Shown here: positions 15,643-24,421 of the stretch, piece by piece
Position numbering within the stretch: position 1 is the first letter of the stretch
Layout of the letters: every line of letters starts with the position of its first letter
NCBI RefSeq assembly: GCF_002234405.1
Contig: NZ_NMQT01000034.1
Coordinates: forward strand, 18,435-82,434
Source: Amycolatopsis thailandensis
GTDB taxonomy: Bacteria > Actinomycetota > Actinomycetes > Mycobacteriales > Pseudonocardiaceae
DNA: 64,000 nucleotides
Direction of reading: 5' to 3'
Translations under genes and position numbers: made by a program
The notes under the pieces: generated by a model
Seen by the model: the letters and a program-made list of their open reading frames with translations, nothing else
What the model was told of the DNA's origin: nothing
Databases searched by the model: none

Positions 15643-16554
15643 TCACCGCAATGCCCACGCGGCGATTTCGGGGACGGCGGCGTAGGCCGGGTCTTCGGCG
15701 AGGCTCTCGCGTGAGGCACCCTCGGCGAGGTCCTCGTACAACCAGGCCCAGTTCTGCACCGCGCGCACGAGTGTCCACGCCCGCGCGCGTTCGGCGTCGA
15801 CACCGGCCGCCGCGCTGAACCACTCGATCTTGTCGTCCATTGTGGACTCTTTCGCGCGGTTCCAGAGAATCGAGATCGCGCCGAACTCCAGGTCACCCGA
15901 AAGCGGCTTCGGGTCGATCACCAGCCACGGCTCGCGTTCGCCGGCGAGGACGTTCTCGAAGTGCAGGTCCTCGTTCACCATCAGCTCACCGGCTTCCGGA
16001 CCGAGGTGCACGCAGATCTCCACGGCCGCGTCGATGTACTTGCGCTCGAACGGCTCGCCCAGTTCGCTCCAGGTCTCCGGCAGTTCGGTGACCAGCTCCG
16101 CGGCTTCCTCGCGAAGAGATCGCTGCAACGCCGAGGGAGCGGGGACGGCCAGCCGCCGAGCCAGCGCGCCGACCGTCTCGACGGCCTGCCGGATCGGCTC
16201 GGTTTCGAGCGACCGGGTGGCATCGAGCCGCTCCAGGAGCAGCACGCCGTCCTCGGCGACGTTGTCGTACATCAGGACGGCGCCCTGACCGGCCCAAGTG
16301 GACAGTGCGAGCGGTTCGTCGTCGGATTCCTCGTGCGGCCAGCCGAGTTTGAGGATCGCGGAGGAGCCGTCCGCGCGGCGCACGGGCTGGGCGACGCCGA
16401 CGAAGCCGTGCATGGCCTCGCCGTCGTACTCGAGTTGCCACTTGGCGGTGTACTTCTCGGCGAGGAACGGGAGGGAGTCGAGCCATTCGGCGGCTCCGGG
16501 GCCGAGCTCGGCGGCGCGGTCGAGGAACTTGGGCGGGATCTTGAAACCGGTCAC
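15643..16554 (-). CDS. aminoglycoside phosphotransferase-like kinase (APH(6) type)
   Basis: 303 residues from GTG 16554, preceded by AAGGTGG. An upstream open stretch lacks coding character and overlaps the slipin gene. The kinase-like fold is visible: a glycine-poor N-lobe, then the catalytic NEDLHFENVL (about 213-222) and WLVIDPKPLSGD (about 230-241), which supplies the metal-binding Asp. This arrangement is typical of the streptomycin 6-kinase/APH_6_hur family. The catalytic H-x-D appears as NEDLH rather than the usual HGDLH. It could phosphorylate an aminoglycoside, a hydroxyurea-like compound or a housekeeping metabolite. Divergent from slipin. Confidence 0.85.
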   Translation of the reverse strand: MTGFKIPPKFLDRAAELGPGAAEWLDSLPFLAEKYTAKWQLEYDGEAMHGFVGVAQPVRRADGSSAILKLGWPHEESDDEPLALSTWAGQGAVLMYDNVAEDGVLLLERLDATRSLETEPIRQAVETVGALARRLAVPAPSALQRSLREEAAELVTELPETWSELGEPFERKYIDAAVEICVHLGPEAGELMVNEDLHFENVLAGEREPWLVIDPKPLSGDLEFGAISILWNRAKESTMDDKIEWFSAAAGVDAERARAWTLVRAVQNWAWLYEDLAEGASRESLAEDPAYAAVPEIAAWALR

Positions 16555-16642
16555 GGATCCACCTTCGCAGGCCTGTCCACCGTGTTTCGCCCGTGACCCG
16601 CCGGGCGTACCGTGAACAGGGAGAACAACCCTGGGAGCAGCC

Positions 16643-17473
16643 ATGGTGGTGGAGATTCTCAGTGCGGTCGCCGTCGCGGGCGGTGCTTGGGTCGCGGCCA
16701 GCCTTCGCGTGGTGAAGCAGTACGAACGCGGTCTCGTGTTCCGGTTCGGGCGGGTGCGCCCGGCCATCCGGCAGCCGGGGCTCGCGCTGCTGATGCCGTT
16801 CGCGGACAGGCTGCAGAAGGTCAACATGCAGATCGTCACGATGCCGATCCCCGCGCAGGACGGCATCACCCGCGACAACGTCACCGTGCGGGTGGACGCG
16901 GTCGTGTACTTCAAGGTGATCGACCCGGTGCTGGCCGCGGTCAACGTGCAGGACTACCGCTCGGCCGTGGGCCAGGTCGCGCAGACCTCGCTGCGGTCCA
17001 TCATCGGCAAGAGCGACCTGGACGATCTGCTGTCCAACCGAGAACGGCTCAACGAGGGCCTGGAGCTGATGATCGACAGCCCGGCGCTGGACTGGGGCAT
17101 CCACATCGACCGGGTCGAGATCAAGGACGTCGCGCTGCCGGAGTCGATGAAACGCTCGATGTCACGCCAGGCCGAAGCCGAACGCGAACGGCGGGCGCGG
17201 GTCATCTCGGCCGACGGTGAACTGCAGGCGTCGTACAAACTCTCGCAGGCGGCCGCGACCATGGCCGACACCCCGGCGGCGTTGCAGCTGCGGCTGCTGG
17301 AAACGGTCGTGCAGGTGTCGGCGGAGAAGAACTCGACGCTGGTCCTGCCGTTCCCGGTGGAGCTGCTGCGCTTCCTCGACGCGAACACGCCGAAGAAGGA
17401 GGAGAAGCCCGCGAACAACGGCCAGGTCGCGCCGGCGCCTCGGGAACCGGACGACGCGGGTCAAGCCTCGTGA
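16643..17473 (+). CDS. SPFH/band 7 slipin family protein
   Basis: 276 residues: a short N-terminal membrane anchor (about 1-20), the SPFH domain (about 22-190; VVKQYERGLVFRFGRVRP and GLALLMPFADRL, VNVQDYRSAVGQVAQTSLRS), and a helical region (RQAEAERERRARVISADGE) for oligomer formation. Slipins scaffold membrane microdomains and often pair with NfeD proteases; no nfeD is next to it here. The TGA stop lies within a CGTGAGTGG repeat word (17469-17494), so a dispersed element abuts the coding end. Confidence 0.92.
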   Translation: MVVEILSAVAVAGGAWVAASLRVVKQYERGLVFRFGRVRPAIRQPGLALLMPFADRLQKVNMQIVTMPIPAQDGITRDNVTVRVDAVVYFKVIDPVLAAVNVQDYRSAVGQVAQTSLRSIIGKSDLDDLLSNRERLNEGLELMIDSPALDWGIHIDRVEIKDVALPESMKRSMSRQAEAERERRARVISADGELQASYKLSQAAATMADTPAALQLRLLETVVQVSAEKNSTLVLPFPVELLRFLDANTPKKEEKPANNGQVAPAPREPDDAGQAS

Positions 17474-17494
17474 GTGGCAAGGACGGTTAGAGCC
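17469..17494 (+). repeat. CGTGAGTGG...GGTTAGA repeat, first copy
   Basis: CGTGAGTGGCAAGGACGGTT followed by AGAGCC, directly repeated with about five changes at 17653-17678 and related to the ends of the 7072-7429 element. The slipin stop is inside it. The 231-base gap 17474-17704 contains this element pair and no gene. Confidence 0.55.
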
Positions 17495-17652
17495 GATCGT
17501 GTCTTGAGTACCTACGGTCCGGCGGTTTTCGTGTGACCGTACGGACGACACACGTGACTGGGTGGACGGCTCGCGTGATCAGACGGACGACACGCGGCGC
17601 CAGCCCGAAAGTGAGGCAGAGGTGTCGTGCTCGACGTTGAGGAAAGAGAGGT

Positions 17653-17694
17653 CGTGAGTGGTAAAGCCGGTTAGAACCAGCCTTGCCACTCACG
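17653..17694. terminator. CGTGAGTGG-family hairpin after slipin
   Basis: Left arm 17653-17670 and right arm 17677-17694 form an 18-pair stem with three non-Watson-Crick positions around an AGAA loop. It lies between the convergent slipin and DUF4190 genes, 11 bases from the stop of the latter. Likely bidirectional terminator. Confidence 0.65.
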
Positions 17695-17704
17695 AGCCCC
17701 AACG

Positions 17705-18370
17705 CTAATCGAGCTCCCCGTTGACACCCAGGATGATCAACGTCCCGAAGAACCCGACGTACAGCGCGAGCACGATGTACCCGATGACCACGGCCGCGAG
17801 CGCCATGCCGCGCCCGCCCGCCTCGCCACGATTCGCCTTCGCCAGCCCGATGTGCCCCAGGATCAGCCCGACGATCACGGTCACGCACGAGCAGATCCCG
17901 ACGAGCGAACAGACCAGCCCGGCGATCGCCATCCCGTTGTCCTGCGACCGCGGCGCCGCGGTCGCCGCGTACGGGTTGTACGGCTGGACATAAGGCTGCG
18001 ACGGGTACGCGACAGGCACGGGTGCGGGCGTGTACACCGGAGGAGCCGAAGCGTCCGGAGCCGCGAAGGACGGTGGAACGGGCTCGGCGGTCAGCGGGTC
18101 GATGGCCTGCCCATACGTCTCTTCCGGGACAGGGACGGAAGTCGGCTCAGGGACGGACAGAGTCTCGCCCGAAGGAACCTGGAACGGCGCCGGCGGCTCG
18201 AACGGCGGAGGCGGCGTGAACGGCGCTGGCGGCTGGAACTGCTGCGGTTCCGACGGCGACGGGTTCGACACCGGTTCGGACGGCGAGGACGCCGAAGTCG
18301 GGTCCGAGAAAGTGTTCGAGTCGGTGTAGGACGACGTCGACGGTGTGTCCTGCGAGTCGGAACTGCTCAT
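17705..18370 (-). CDS. DUF4190 membrane protein with long Pro-rich N-terminus
   Basis: 221 residues from ATG 18370, with AGGGGG 8 bases upstream. A disordered Ser/Pro/Thr-rich half (1-140) precedes two membrane helices with the DUF4190 signature GLVCSLVGICSCVTVIVGLILGHIG and the polar loop KANRGEAGGRGMALA. First (3') of three tandem paralogues. DUF4190 proteins have no known biochemical role. The long N-terminus could bind cytoplasmic partners. Confidence 0.85.
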   Translation of the reverse strand: MSSSDSQDTPSTSSYTDSNTFSDPTSASSPSEPVSNPSPSEPQQFQPPAPFTPPPPFEPPAPFQVPSGETLSVPEPTSVPVPEETYGQAIDPLTAEPVPPSFAAPDASAPPVYTPAPVPVAYPSQPYVQPYNPYAATAAPRSQDNGMAIAGLVCSLVGICSCVTVIVGLILGHIGLAKANRGEAGGRGMALAAVVIGYIVLALYVGFFGTLIILGVNGELD

Positions 18371-18419
18371 CCGGTTGGCCCCCTGGTTCGTGCGGGACAC
18401 CACCGTATCCCCGGACGGC

Positions 18420-18794
18420 TCACGCGACGCCCGCGGCACCGATCGCGAGCACCACGAAAACGAACCACAGGATGATCGGGATCAGCCACAGGGCGGTGAT
18501 CACGTAACCGATGATCATCCCGGCCTGCGCCATGCCCTGGCCGCCCGCTTCACCGCGTTTGGCCTTCCCGAGCGCGATGTGCCCGAAGATGATCCCGAGG
18601 ATCGCCGGGAAGCACATGACCAGCCCGATCAGCGAGCACACCAGCGACGCCACCGCCATGCCCTGATCCGGCGGCCGTACGTAGGCCTGCTGGACGTAGA
18701 ACTGCTGCTGAGGCTGATACGGCTGGAGACCGTACGGCTGCTGGAACTGCCCGGACGGCTGTTGCCGCCCATACGGGTCGTGCGGGTTGGTCAT
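18420..18794 (-). CDS. DUF4190 membrane protein, second paralogue
   Basis: 124 residues: a Gln/Pro/Tyr-rich start (1-44) and two membrane helices joined by GKAKRGEAGGQGMAQAGM, nearly the same loop as in its neighbours. It is the middle member of a tandem triplication and ends about 50 bases before the 17705-18370 gene begins. The conserved loop RGEAGG is the best family marker. Confidence 0.87.
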   Translation of the reverse strand: MTNPHDPYGRQQPSGQFQQPYGLQPYQPQQQFYVQQAYVRPPDQGMAVASLVCSLIGLVMCFPAILGIIFGHIALGKAKRGEAGGQGMAQAGMIIGYVITALWLIPIILWFVFVVLAIGAAGVA

Positions 18795-18831
18795 CGAGTT
18801 CCCCCTCGAAGGCGGCTTCGGACCGTAGTCG

Positions 18832-19149
18832 TCAGCGGAATGCCCCGTGTTTCGCGGCCACGTTCAGCAGGACCGGGATCGCGATGGCGTACAGGATGAT
18901 GATCAGGTAGCCGACGATGAACGCGGCCAGCGCCATGCCCTTGCCACCCGCTTCGCCGCGCCGGGCCTTGGCGAAGGCGACATGGCCCAGGACGATCCCC
19001 GGGATCACGGACACCAGTCCGATCAGCCCGAAGAGTGAAAAGATCAGGGCGGCGGTCGCCAGGCCGGAGTCCTTGCTCCGGGCCGGAGCCTGGTTGGGAA
19101 AGCCGTACTGCTGTTGCGGTGGGAATCCACCAAAGGGCTGCTGAGCCAC
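18832..19149 (-). CDS. DUF4190 membrane protein, third and shortest paralogue
   Basis: 105 residues: an N-terminus of only about 28 residues (MAQQPFGGFPPQQQYGFPNQ), then two membrane helices with AKARRGEAGGKGMALAAF. It is 5' most in the leftward triplet, so it may be transcribed first. The three copies differ mainly in the length of the disordered start. In mycobacteria a single related protein occupies this region (Rv1233c, from memory). Confidence 0.87.
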   Translation of the reverse strand: MAQQPFGGFPPQQQYGFPNQAPARSKDSGLATAALIFSLFGLIGLVSVIPGIVLGHVAFAKARRGEAGGKGMALAAFIVGYLIIILYAIAIPVLLNVAAKHGAFR

Positions 19150-19308
19150 GTTTCGTCCCCCTCGGACTGTGATCGGCTTGTCACTGTAGTGCCAGGGTCA
19201 CGGATGGCGTACGCGTGACTGCGCTCATAGCGAGGTCCCCGGTCAGGCGTCATACTCACCGGTAACCCAGCGCCGGGAGCCCGGTGCGCGCGAATTTAGG
19301 GAGCAGCG

Positions 19309-20505
19309 ATGGCTCGCCTCGCCCAGACCGCCGGCTTGACCGACGTGCAGTCCGAAATCCTGGCCACGGTCCGCCAGTTCGTGGACAAGGAGGTCATCCC
19401 GCGCGCGCAGGAGCTCGAGCACTCCGACACCTACCCCGCCGACATCGTCGACGGGATGAAGGAGATGGGCCTGTTCGGGCTCACCATCCCGGAGGAATAC
19501 GGCGGCCTCGGCGAATCGCTGCTGACCTACGCGCTCGTGGTCGAGGAGATCGCGCGCGGCTGGATGAGCGTCTCCGGCGTCATCAACACGCATTTCATCG
19601 TGGCGCACATGATCTCTCGTCACGGGACGCCGGAGCAGAAGCAACACTTCCTGCCCCGCATGGCGACCGGCGAGGTGCGCGGCTCCTTCTCCATGTCCGA
19701 GCCGGACCTCGGGTCCGACGTCGCCGCGATCAAGACCCGCGCCCGCAAGACCGGCGACGGTTACGTCATCGACGGCTCCAAGATGTGGCTGACCAACGGC
19801 GGCAGCTCCAACCTGATCGCGCTGCTCGTCAAGACCGACGAGGGTGCCGAGAAGGCCCACCAGAACCTGACCACGTTCCTGGTCGAGAAGCCCGAGGGCT
19901 TCGGCGAGGTCGCGCCCGGCCTCACCATCCCCGGCAAGATCGACAAGATGGGCTACAAGGGCGTCGACACCACCGAGGCCGTTTTCGACGGTTACGAGAT
20001 CGGTGCCGACAAGGTCCTCGGCGAGGCGCCGGGCAAGGGTTTCGCCTACATGATGGACGGTGTCGAGGTCGGCCGGGTCAACGTCGCCGCGCGCGCCTGC
20101 GGCATCGCGATCCGCGCGTTCGAGCTGGCGGTGGAGTACGCCCAGCAGCGCAAGACCTTCGGCAAGGCGATCGCCGAGCACCAGGCGGTGGCGTTCAAGC
20201 TCGCCGAGATGGCCACCAAGGTCGAGGCCGCGCACCTGATGATGGTCAACGCCGCCCGCCTCAAGGACTCGGGCGAGCGCAACGACGTCGAGGCGGGCAT
20301 GGCGAAGCTGATCGCCAGCGAGTACTGCGCCGAGGTCACCCAGGACTCGTTCCGCATCCACGGCGGCTACGGCTACTCCAAGGAGTACGAGATCGAGCGC
20401 CTGATGCGCGAGGCGCCGTTCCTGCTCATCGGCGAGGGCACCAGCGAGATCCAGAAGACCATCATCAGCCGCGGTCTGCTCCGCGAGTACAAGTCCCGCT
20501 CCTGA
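19309..20505 (+). CDS. acyl-CoA dehydrogenase
   Basis: 398 residues, full-length FAD enzyme catalysing alpha-beta desaturation of acyl-CoA. The signature SFSMSEPDLGSDVAAI (about 128-143) contacts flavin and substrate. QRKTFGKAIAEHQAV (about 280-294) and the C-terminal IHGGYGYSKEYEIERLMREA, RDA-type region and GEGTSEIQ are all present. The catalytic base is probably the Glu in LIGEGTSE. It starts at ATG 19309 with GGGAGCAGCG upstream. Chain-length specificity cannot be read. A GC stem at 20520-20553 precedes the next gene. Confidence 0.95.
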   Translation: MARLAQTAGLTDVQSEILATVRQFVDKEVIPRAQELEHSDTYPADIVDGMKEMGLFGLTIPEEYGGLGESLLTYALVVEEIARGWMSVSGVINTHFIVAHMISRHGTPEQKQHFLPRMATGEVRGSFSMSEPDLGSDVAAIKTRARKTGDGYVIDGSKMWLTNGGSSNLIALLVKTDEGAEKAHQNLTTFLVEKPEGFGEVAPGLTIPGKIDKMGYKGVDTTEAVFDGYEIGADKVLGEAPGKGFAYMMDGVEVGRVNVAARACGIAIRAFELAVEYAQQRKTFGKAIAEHQAVAFKLAEMATKVEAAHLMMVNAARLKDSGERNDVEAGMAKLIASEYCAEVTQDSFRIHGGYGYSKEYEIERLMREAPFLLIGEGTSEIQKTIISRGLLREYKSRS

Positions 20506-20519
20506 ACGTTCGCGCCTTT

Positions 20520-20553
20520 CGCCCGTCCTTGAGAAGATGGACCGGGACGGGCG
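20520..20553 (+). terminator. possible attenuator hairpin before the stress-protein gene
   Basis: CGCCCGTCC (20520-20528) pairs exactly with GGACGGGCG (20545-20553) over a 16-base loop. It follows the acyl-CoA dehydrogenase stop by 14 bases and ends 12 bases before the next GTG, close to the ribosome site, so it may be a weak terminator or a translation-control stem. Confidence 0.4.
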
Positions 20554-20565
20554 AGAGGTGATTAC

Positions 20566-21081
20566 GTGAGTGCTCCCTTTGGCGGAGGCGGCCGGGCCGC
20601 GGGCGGGCTGCCCAGGCTGCCGACCCCGCCTTCCGGCTGGCCGATCGGCTCCTACGCGACGTACGGCGAGGCGCAGCACGCCGTCGACTTTCTCGCGGAG
20701 AAGGAATTCGGGGTCGCCGACGTGACCATCGTCGGAGTCGACCTGATGCTCGTGGAACGCATCCTCGGCAGGCTGAGCTGGGGCCGCGTGCTGGGCACCG
20801 GAGCGGTGTCGGGCGCGTGGTTCGGCCTGATCATCGGGCTGCTGCTGGGGATGTTCAACAACCAGGGGTTCGCCTGGCAGCCCATGATCGGCGGGCTCGT
20901 GCTCGGCATCCTGGCGTGGACGGTCTTCGCGGCGATCAGCTACAGCATGTCGCGCCGCGACTTCTCCTCCGCGAGCCAACTGGTCGCCGGCCGGTACGAC
21001 GTGCTCTGTCAGCCACGTTCGGCCGAACAGGGCCGTGAGCTCCTGGCCCAGCTGGCGTTGGGCGGCCGCCCCGCCGGATGA
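20566..21081 (+). CDS. general stress protein family membrane protein (Rv1234-like)
   Basis: 171 residues from GTG. The cytoplasmic start contains WPIGSYATYGEAQHAVDFLA and FGVADVTIVGVDL, like a GSP17M-type ferredoxin-like fold, followed by two membrane helices (about 82-125). The same kind of gene precedes lpqY in M. tuberculosis (Rv1234), which supports orthology. The role is unknown. It ends 225 bases before lpqY. Confidence 0.85.
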   Translation: MSAPFGGGGRAAGGLPRLPTPPSGWPIGSYATYGEAQHAVDFLAEKEFGVADVTIVGVDLMLVERILGRLSWGRVLGTGAVSGAWFGLIIGLLLGMFNNQGFAWQPMIGGLVLGILAWTVFAAISYSMSRRDFSSASQLVAGRYDVLCQPRSAEQGRELLAQLALGGRPAG

Positions 21082-21142
21082 CATTCGGCGGTACTGGTTC
21101 ACCTGTTCGTCGTGCGGTCCGCTGAATCGTTACCGATACTGC

Positions 21143-21171
21143 TTGCGGGCGGTGATCGCCCGGAATAGGTT
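21143..21171 (+). promoter_or_regulatory. possible sigma-A promoter for lpqY-sugABC
   Basis: TTGCGG (21143-21148), 17 bases, TAGGTT (21166-21171) in the 225-base gap before lpqY (21082-21306). The match to the vegetative consensus is moderate. The rest of the gap shows nothing I can name. Confidence 0.35.
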
Positions 21172-21306
21172 GCACAACACCAGTCGGGCGGTCATGTACT
21201 CCAGCGTGTCCGCCCGAGCACTAGCACGTCGGGGTGCTGGCGCGCGGGCTTCTTCAACGCGTCCTAGTGCCGCCGTTCCCCAGGCGTGCGCGGGTGAGGA
21301 GGCCTC

Positions 21307-22629
21307 ATGGGGAAGAGGATGAGCGCGAGCCGAAGGGGTCGCTCACCAGGCCGCACCGGCTCGCTACTCGGCGCGACAGCGCTGACGGTCGGCCTGCTGG
21401 CGGGCTGCGGTGCGGATGCCGGCCTGAAGATCAACGTCTATTACGCGCCCGAAGACAATTTCCAGTCCGTTGTGGACGATTGCACCAAGGCCTCGGGCGG
21501 GCGGTACGAGGTCGTCTACAACAAGCTCCCGCGACCGGCCGACGGCCAGCGGGAACAGATGGTGCGCCGCCTGGCCGCCGGCGACGACTCGCTCGACGTC
21601 CTGGGGCTGGACGTCACGTGGGTGTCCGAGTTCGCCGAGGCGGGCTGGGTCGACGAATGGACGGGTGAGGCCAAAGCCGAGGCGACCGCGGGCGTCCTGC
21701 CCGGGCCGCTCGAAACCGCCACGTGGAACGGAAAGCTCTACGCGGCGACCAAGAACACCAACGTCCAGCTGCTCTGGTACGACGACAGGCTGACCCCGAC
21801 GCCGCCGAAGACCTGGGACGAGATGATCCAGCAGGCCCAGGCGCTCAAGGCACAGGGCAAACCGGCGAACGTCGTGTTCACCGGCGCGCAGTACGAAGGC
21901 CTCGTCGTCATCTACAACACGCTCGTCGAGTCGGCGGGCGGCAAGATCCTCTCCGACGACGGCAAGTCCGTGGTGATGGACGAGGGCGCGATCAAGGCGC
22001 TGGAGATGCTCAAGAAGGTCACCACGGCCGGGATCACCGACCCGTCGCTGACCAACTCCAAGGAGGACGAGGTCCGCCAGGCCTTCCAGCGTGGCAACGC
22101 CGCCTTCGAACTGAACTGGCCGTTCGTCTACGCCTCCTACGCCAAGGAGAAGAAGGCCGAACTCCAGCACTTCAAGTGGACCACCTACCCGCGGCTGGAC
22201 GCGGACAAGCCCGCCAAGACCACGATCGGTGGCTACAACCTGGCGGTCAGTTCGACGTCGAAGCACAAGGCCGAGGCCTATGAGGCCGCGCTGTGCCTGC
22301 GCAACGAGAAGAACCAGAAGTTCTCCGCGCTCAAGGACGGTGTCCCGCCGACGCTCGAATCGCTCTACACCGACACGGTCCCCCTCGACGCGACGGCCGG
22401 CGTGAGCGACGACAACCCGAGCATGGACACGAAATACCCGATGCGGGAAACGATTCTGGACGCGCTCAAGGACGCCGCGGTGCGCCCGCTGACGCCCGCG
22501 TACCAGAACGCGTCGACAGTGTTGTCGAAGGTGCTTTCCCCGCCCTCCGAAATCGATCCGCGGAAGACGGCGGAGAAGCTGAAGGAACAGCTCGCCGACG
22601 CGCTCCAGTCGAAGGGAGTGATCCCGTGA
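21307..22629 (+). CDS. lpqY: trehalose ABC transporter substrate-binding lipoprotein LpqY
   Basis: 440 residues. A twin-basic signal region ends in the lipobox LLAGC with lipidated Cys34. The rest is a class I sugar-binding fold (DVLGLDVTWVSEFAEAGWVDEW; TAATKNTNVQLLWYDD; GGYNLAVS). Gene order lpqY-sugA-sugB-sugC followed by corA matches the mycobacterial trehalose importer, which recycles trehalose released during mycolate transfer; specificity for trehalose is inferred from that. ATG 21307 and ATG 21319 are both possible starts. It overlaps sugA by GTGA at 22626-22629. Confidence 0.9.
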   Translation: MGKRMSASRRGRSPGRTGSLLGATALTVGLLAGCGADAGLKINVYYAPEDNFQSVVDDCTKASGGRYEVVYNKLPRPADGQREQMVRRLAAGDDSLDVLGLDVTWVSEFAEAGWVDEWTGEAKAEATAGVLPGPLETATWNGKLYAATKNTNVQLLWYDDRLTPTPPKTWDEMIQQAQALKAQGKPANVVFTGAQYEGLVVIYNTLVESAGGKILSDDGKSVVMDEGAIKALEMLKKVTTAGITDPSLTNSKEDEVRQAFQRGNAAFELNWPFVYASYAKEKKAELQHFKWTTYPRLDADKPAKTTIGGYNLAVSSTSKHKAEAYEAALCLRNEKNQKFSALKDGVPPTLESLYTDTVPLDATAGVSDDNPSMDTKYPMRETILDALKDAAVRPLTPAYQNASTVLSKVLSPPSEIDPRKTAEKLKEQLADALQSKGVIP

Positions 22630-23576
22630 CCGTGCAGGAAACCGCCGGTTCGGCGACCGAGAGCAAGCCGGGCAAGAAGGTGAAACCCGTTCTCAGTGAA
22701 GGAAAGAAGGCCGAGCGCAGACTCGGTCTGTGGCTGTGTGCCCCGGCCGCGTTCGTGATGATCGCCGTCACCGGGTACCCGATCATCTACTCGATCTGGC
22801 TTTCGCTGCAACGCTACGACCTCCGATTCCCGGCGCAGCAGGAGTTCGTCGGCCTCGAGAACTACGTTTCGGTGCTGTCCAACGGCTACTGGTGGACGGC
22901 GTTCGGGACGACGATGGGGTTGACCATCGTCTCGGTGGTGATCGAGTTCGTCCTGGGCATGGGCCTGGCGCTGATCATGCACCGGACGCTCGTCGGACGG
23001 GGCCTCGTGCGGACGGTCGCCCTGATCCCGTACGGCATCGTGACGGTGGTCGCGGCGTTCTCCTGGTACTACGCCTGGACGCCGGACACGGGCTACCTGG
23101 CCAACCTGTTCTTCCCGGACGCCGCGCCGCTGACCGAGTACTGGCCGTCGCTGGCGATCATCGTGCTCGCCGAGGTGTGGAAGACGACGCCGTTCATGGC
23201 GCTGCTGCTCATGGCGGGGCTGGCGCTGGTGCCGGACGACCTGCTGAAAGCCGCGGCGATGGACGGCGCGACGGCGTGGCAGCGGTTCACCAAGGTGATG
23301 CTGCCGGTGATGAAGCCGGCGATCCTGGTGGCGCTGCTGTTCCGCACCCTGGACGCGTTCCGCATCTTCGACAACATCTTCGTGCTCACCAATGGGGCAC
23401 AGGACACGTCGTCGGTGTCGATGCAGACCTACAACAACCTGGTCAAGGGGCTGAACCTCGGGATCGGGTCGACGATGGCGGTGCTGATCTTCATCACGGT
23501 GGCGATCATCGCGTTCATCTTCATCAAGGTGTTCGGCACGGCCGCACCCGGCAGTGACAATGGGGGTAAGCGCTGA
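22626..23576 (+). CDS. sugA: trehalose ABC transporter permease SugA
   Basis: 316 residues from GTG 22626, overlapping lpqY by four bases; longer frames upstream lie within lpqY and are rejected. A charged cytoplasmic start (1-35) is followed by six membrane helices, with the permease EAA loop [20 protein letters not shown] at about 213-232 that docks with the ATPase. Binding-protein-dependent MalF-type permease. It shares a one-base overlap with sugB, so the operon is tightly coupled. Confidence 0.92.
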   Translation: MTVQETAGSATESKPGKKVKPVLSEGKKAERRLGLWLCAPAAFVMIAVTGYPIIYSIWLSLQRYDLRFPAQQEFVGLENYVSVLSNGYWWTAFGTTMGLTIVSVVIEFVLGMGLALIMHRTLVGRGLVRTVALIPYGIVTVVAAFSWYYAWTPDTGYLANLFFPDAAPLTEYWPSLAIIVLAEVWKTTPFMALLLMAGLALVPDDLLKAAAMDGATAWQRFTKVMLPVMKPAILVALLFRTLDAFRIFDNIFVLTNGAQDTSSVSMQTYNNLVKGLNLGIGSTMAVLIFITVAIIAFIFIKVFGTAAPGSDNGGKR

Positions 23577-24418
23577 TGGCCATCGGTGGAGCGGTCACTC
23601 CCGGCCGCAAGGTCAAATGGGGCCTCGTCGACGTCCTGGTCCTGGGGTTCGCGCTGTTCCCGGTGCTCTGGGTGGTCTCGCTTTCGTTCAAGACCAAGGA
23701 AACCCTGAACGACGGCAGCTTCATCCCGACGGAATGGACCTGGCAGAACTACGCGGACATCTTCGAGACCACAGAGTTCATCCGCGCGCTGGTGAACTCG
23801 ATCGGGATCGCGATCATCGCGACGGTGATCGCGGTCGTCCTCGGCACGATGGCGGCGTACGCGATCGCGCGGCTGGACTTCCCCGGCAAGCAGGTGCTGG
23901 TCGGGATGTCGCTGCTGATCGCGATGTTCCCGCAGGTGTCGCTGGTGACACCGCTGTTCAACATCGAACGTGAGCTGGGGTTGTTCGACACCTGGCCGGG
24001 GCTGATCCTGCCCTACATCACGTTCGCGCTGCCGCTGTCGATCTACACGCTTTCCGCGTTCTTCCGGGAAATCCCGTGGGAGCTGGAAAAAGCGGCGAAG
24101 ATGGACGGCGCGACCCCGGCGCAGGCGTTCCGGAAGGTGATCGCGCCCCTGGCGGCACCGGGGGTGTTCACCACCGCGATCCTGGTGTTCATCTTCTGCT
24201 GGAACGACTTCCTGTTCGCGATCTCGCTGACCTCGACCGAGGCCTCGCGCACGGTCCCGGCGGCGCTGTCGTTCTTCACCGGGTCGTCGCAGTTCGAAGA
24301 CCCGACCGGGACGATCTCCGCGGCCGCCGTGGTGATCACCGTCCCGATCATCCTGTTCGTGTTGTTCTTCCAGCGTCGCATCGTGGCGGGGCTGACGTCC
24401 GGTGCGGTGAAGGGCTGA
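23576..24418 (+). CDS. sugB: trehalose ABC transporter permease SugB
   Basis: 280 residues, six membrane helices, MalG-type. The EAA motif [20 protein letters not shown] lies at about 168-187. ATG 23576 shares its A with the TGA stop of sugA. It forms the channel heterodimer with SugA. It ends three bases before sugC starts. Confidence 0.93.
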   Translation: MAIGGAVTPGRKVKWGLVDVLVLGFALFPVLWVVSLSFKTKETLNDGSFIPTEWTWQNYADIFETTEFIRALVNSIGIAIIATVIAVVLGTMAAYAIARLDFPGKQVLVGMSLLIAMFPQVSLVTPLFNIERELGLFDTWPGLILPYITFALPLSIYTLSAFFREIPWELEKAAKMDGATPAQAFRKVIAPLAAPGVFTTAILVFIFCWNDFLFAISLTSTEASRTVPAALSFFTGSSQFEDPTGTISAAAVVITVPIILFVLFFQRRIVAGLTSGAVKG

Positions 24419-24421
24419 CCC

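Noticed and set aside
20506..21306. Riboswitch ahead of lpqY
   Set aside because: No recognisable conserved riboswitch motif; only a moderate sigma-A promoter match.
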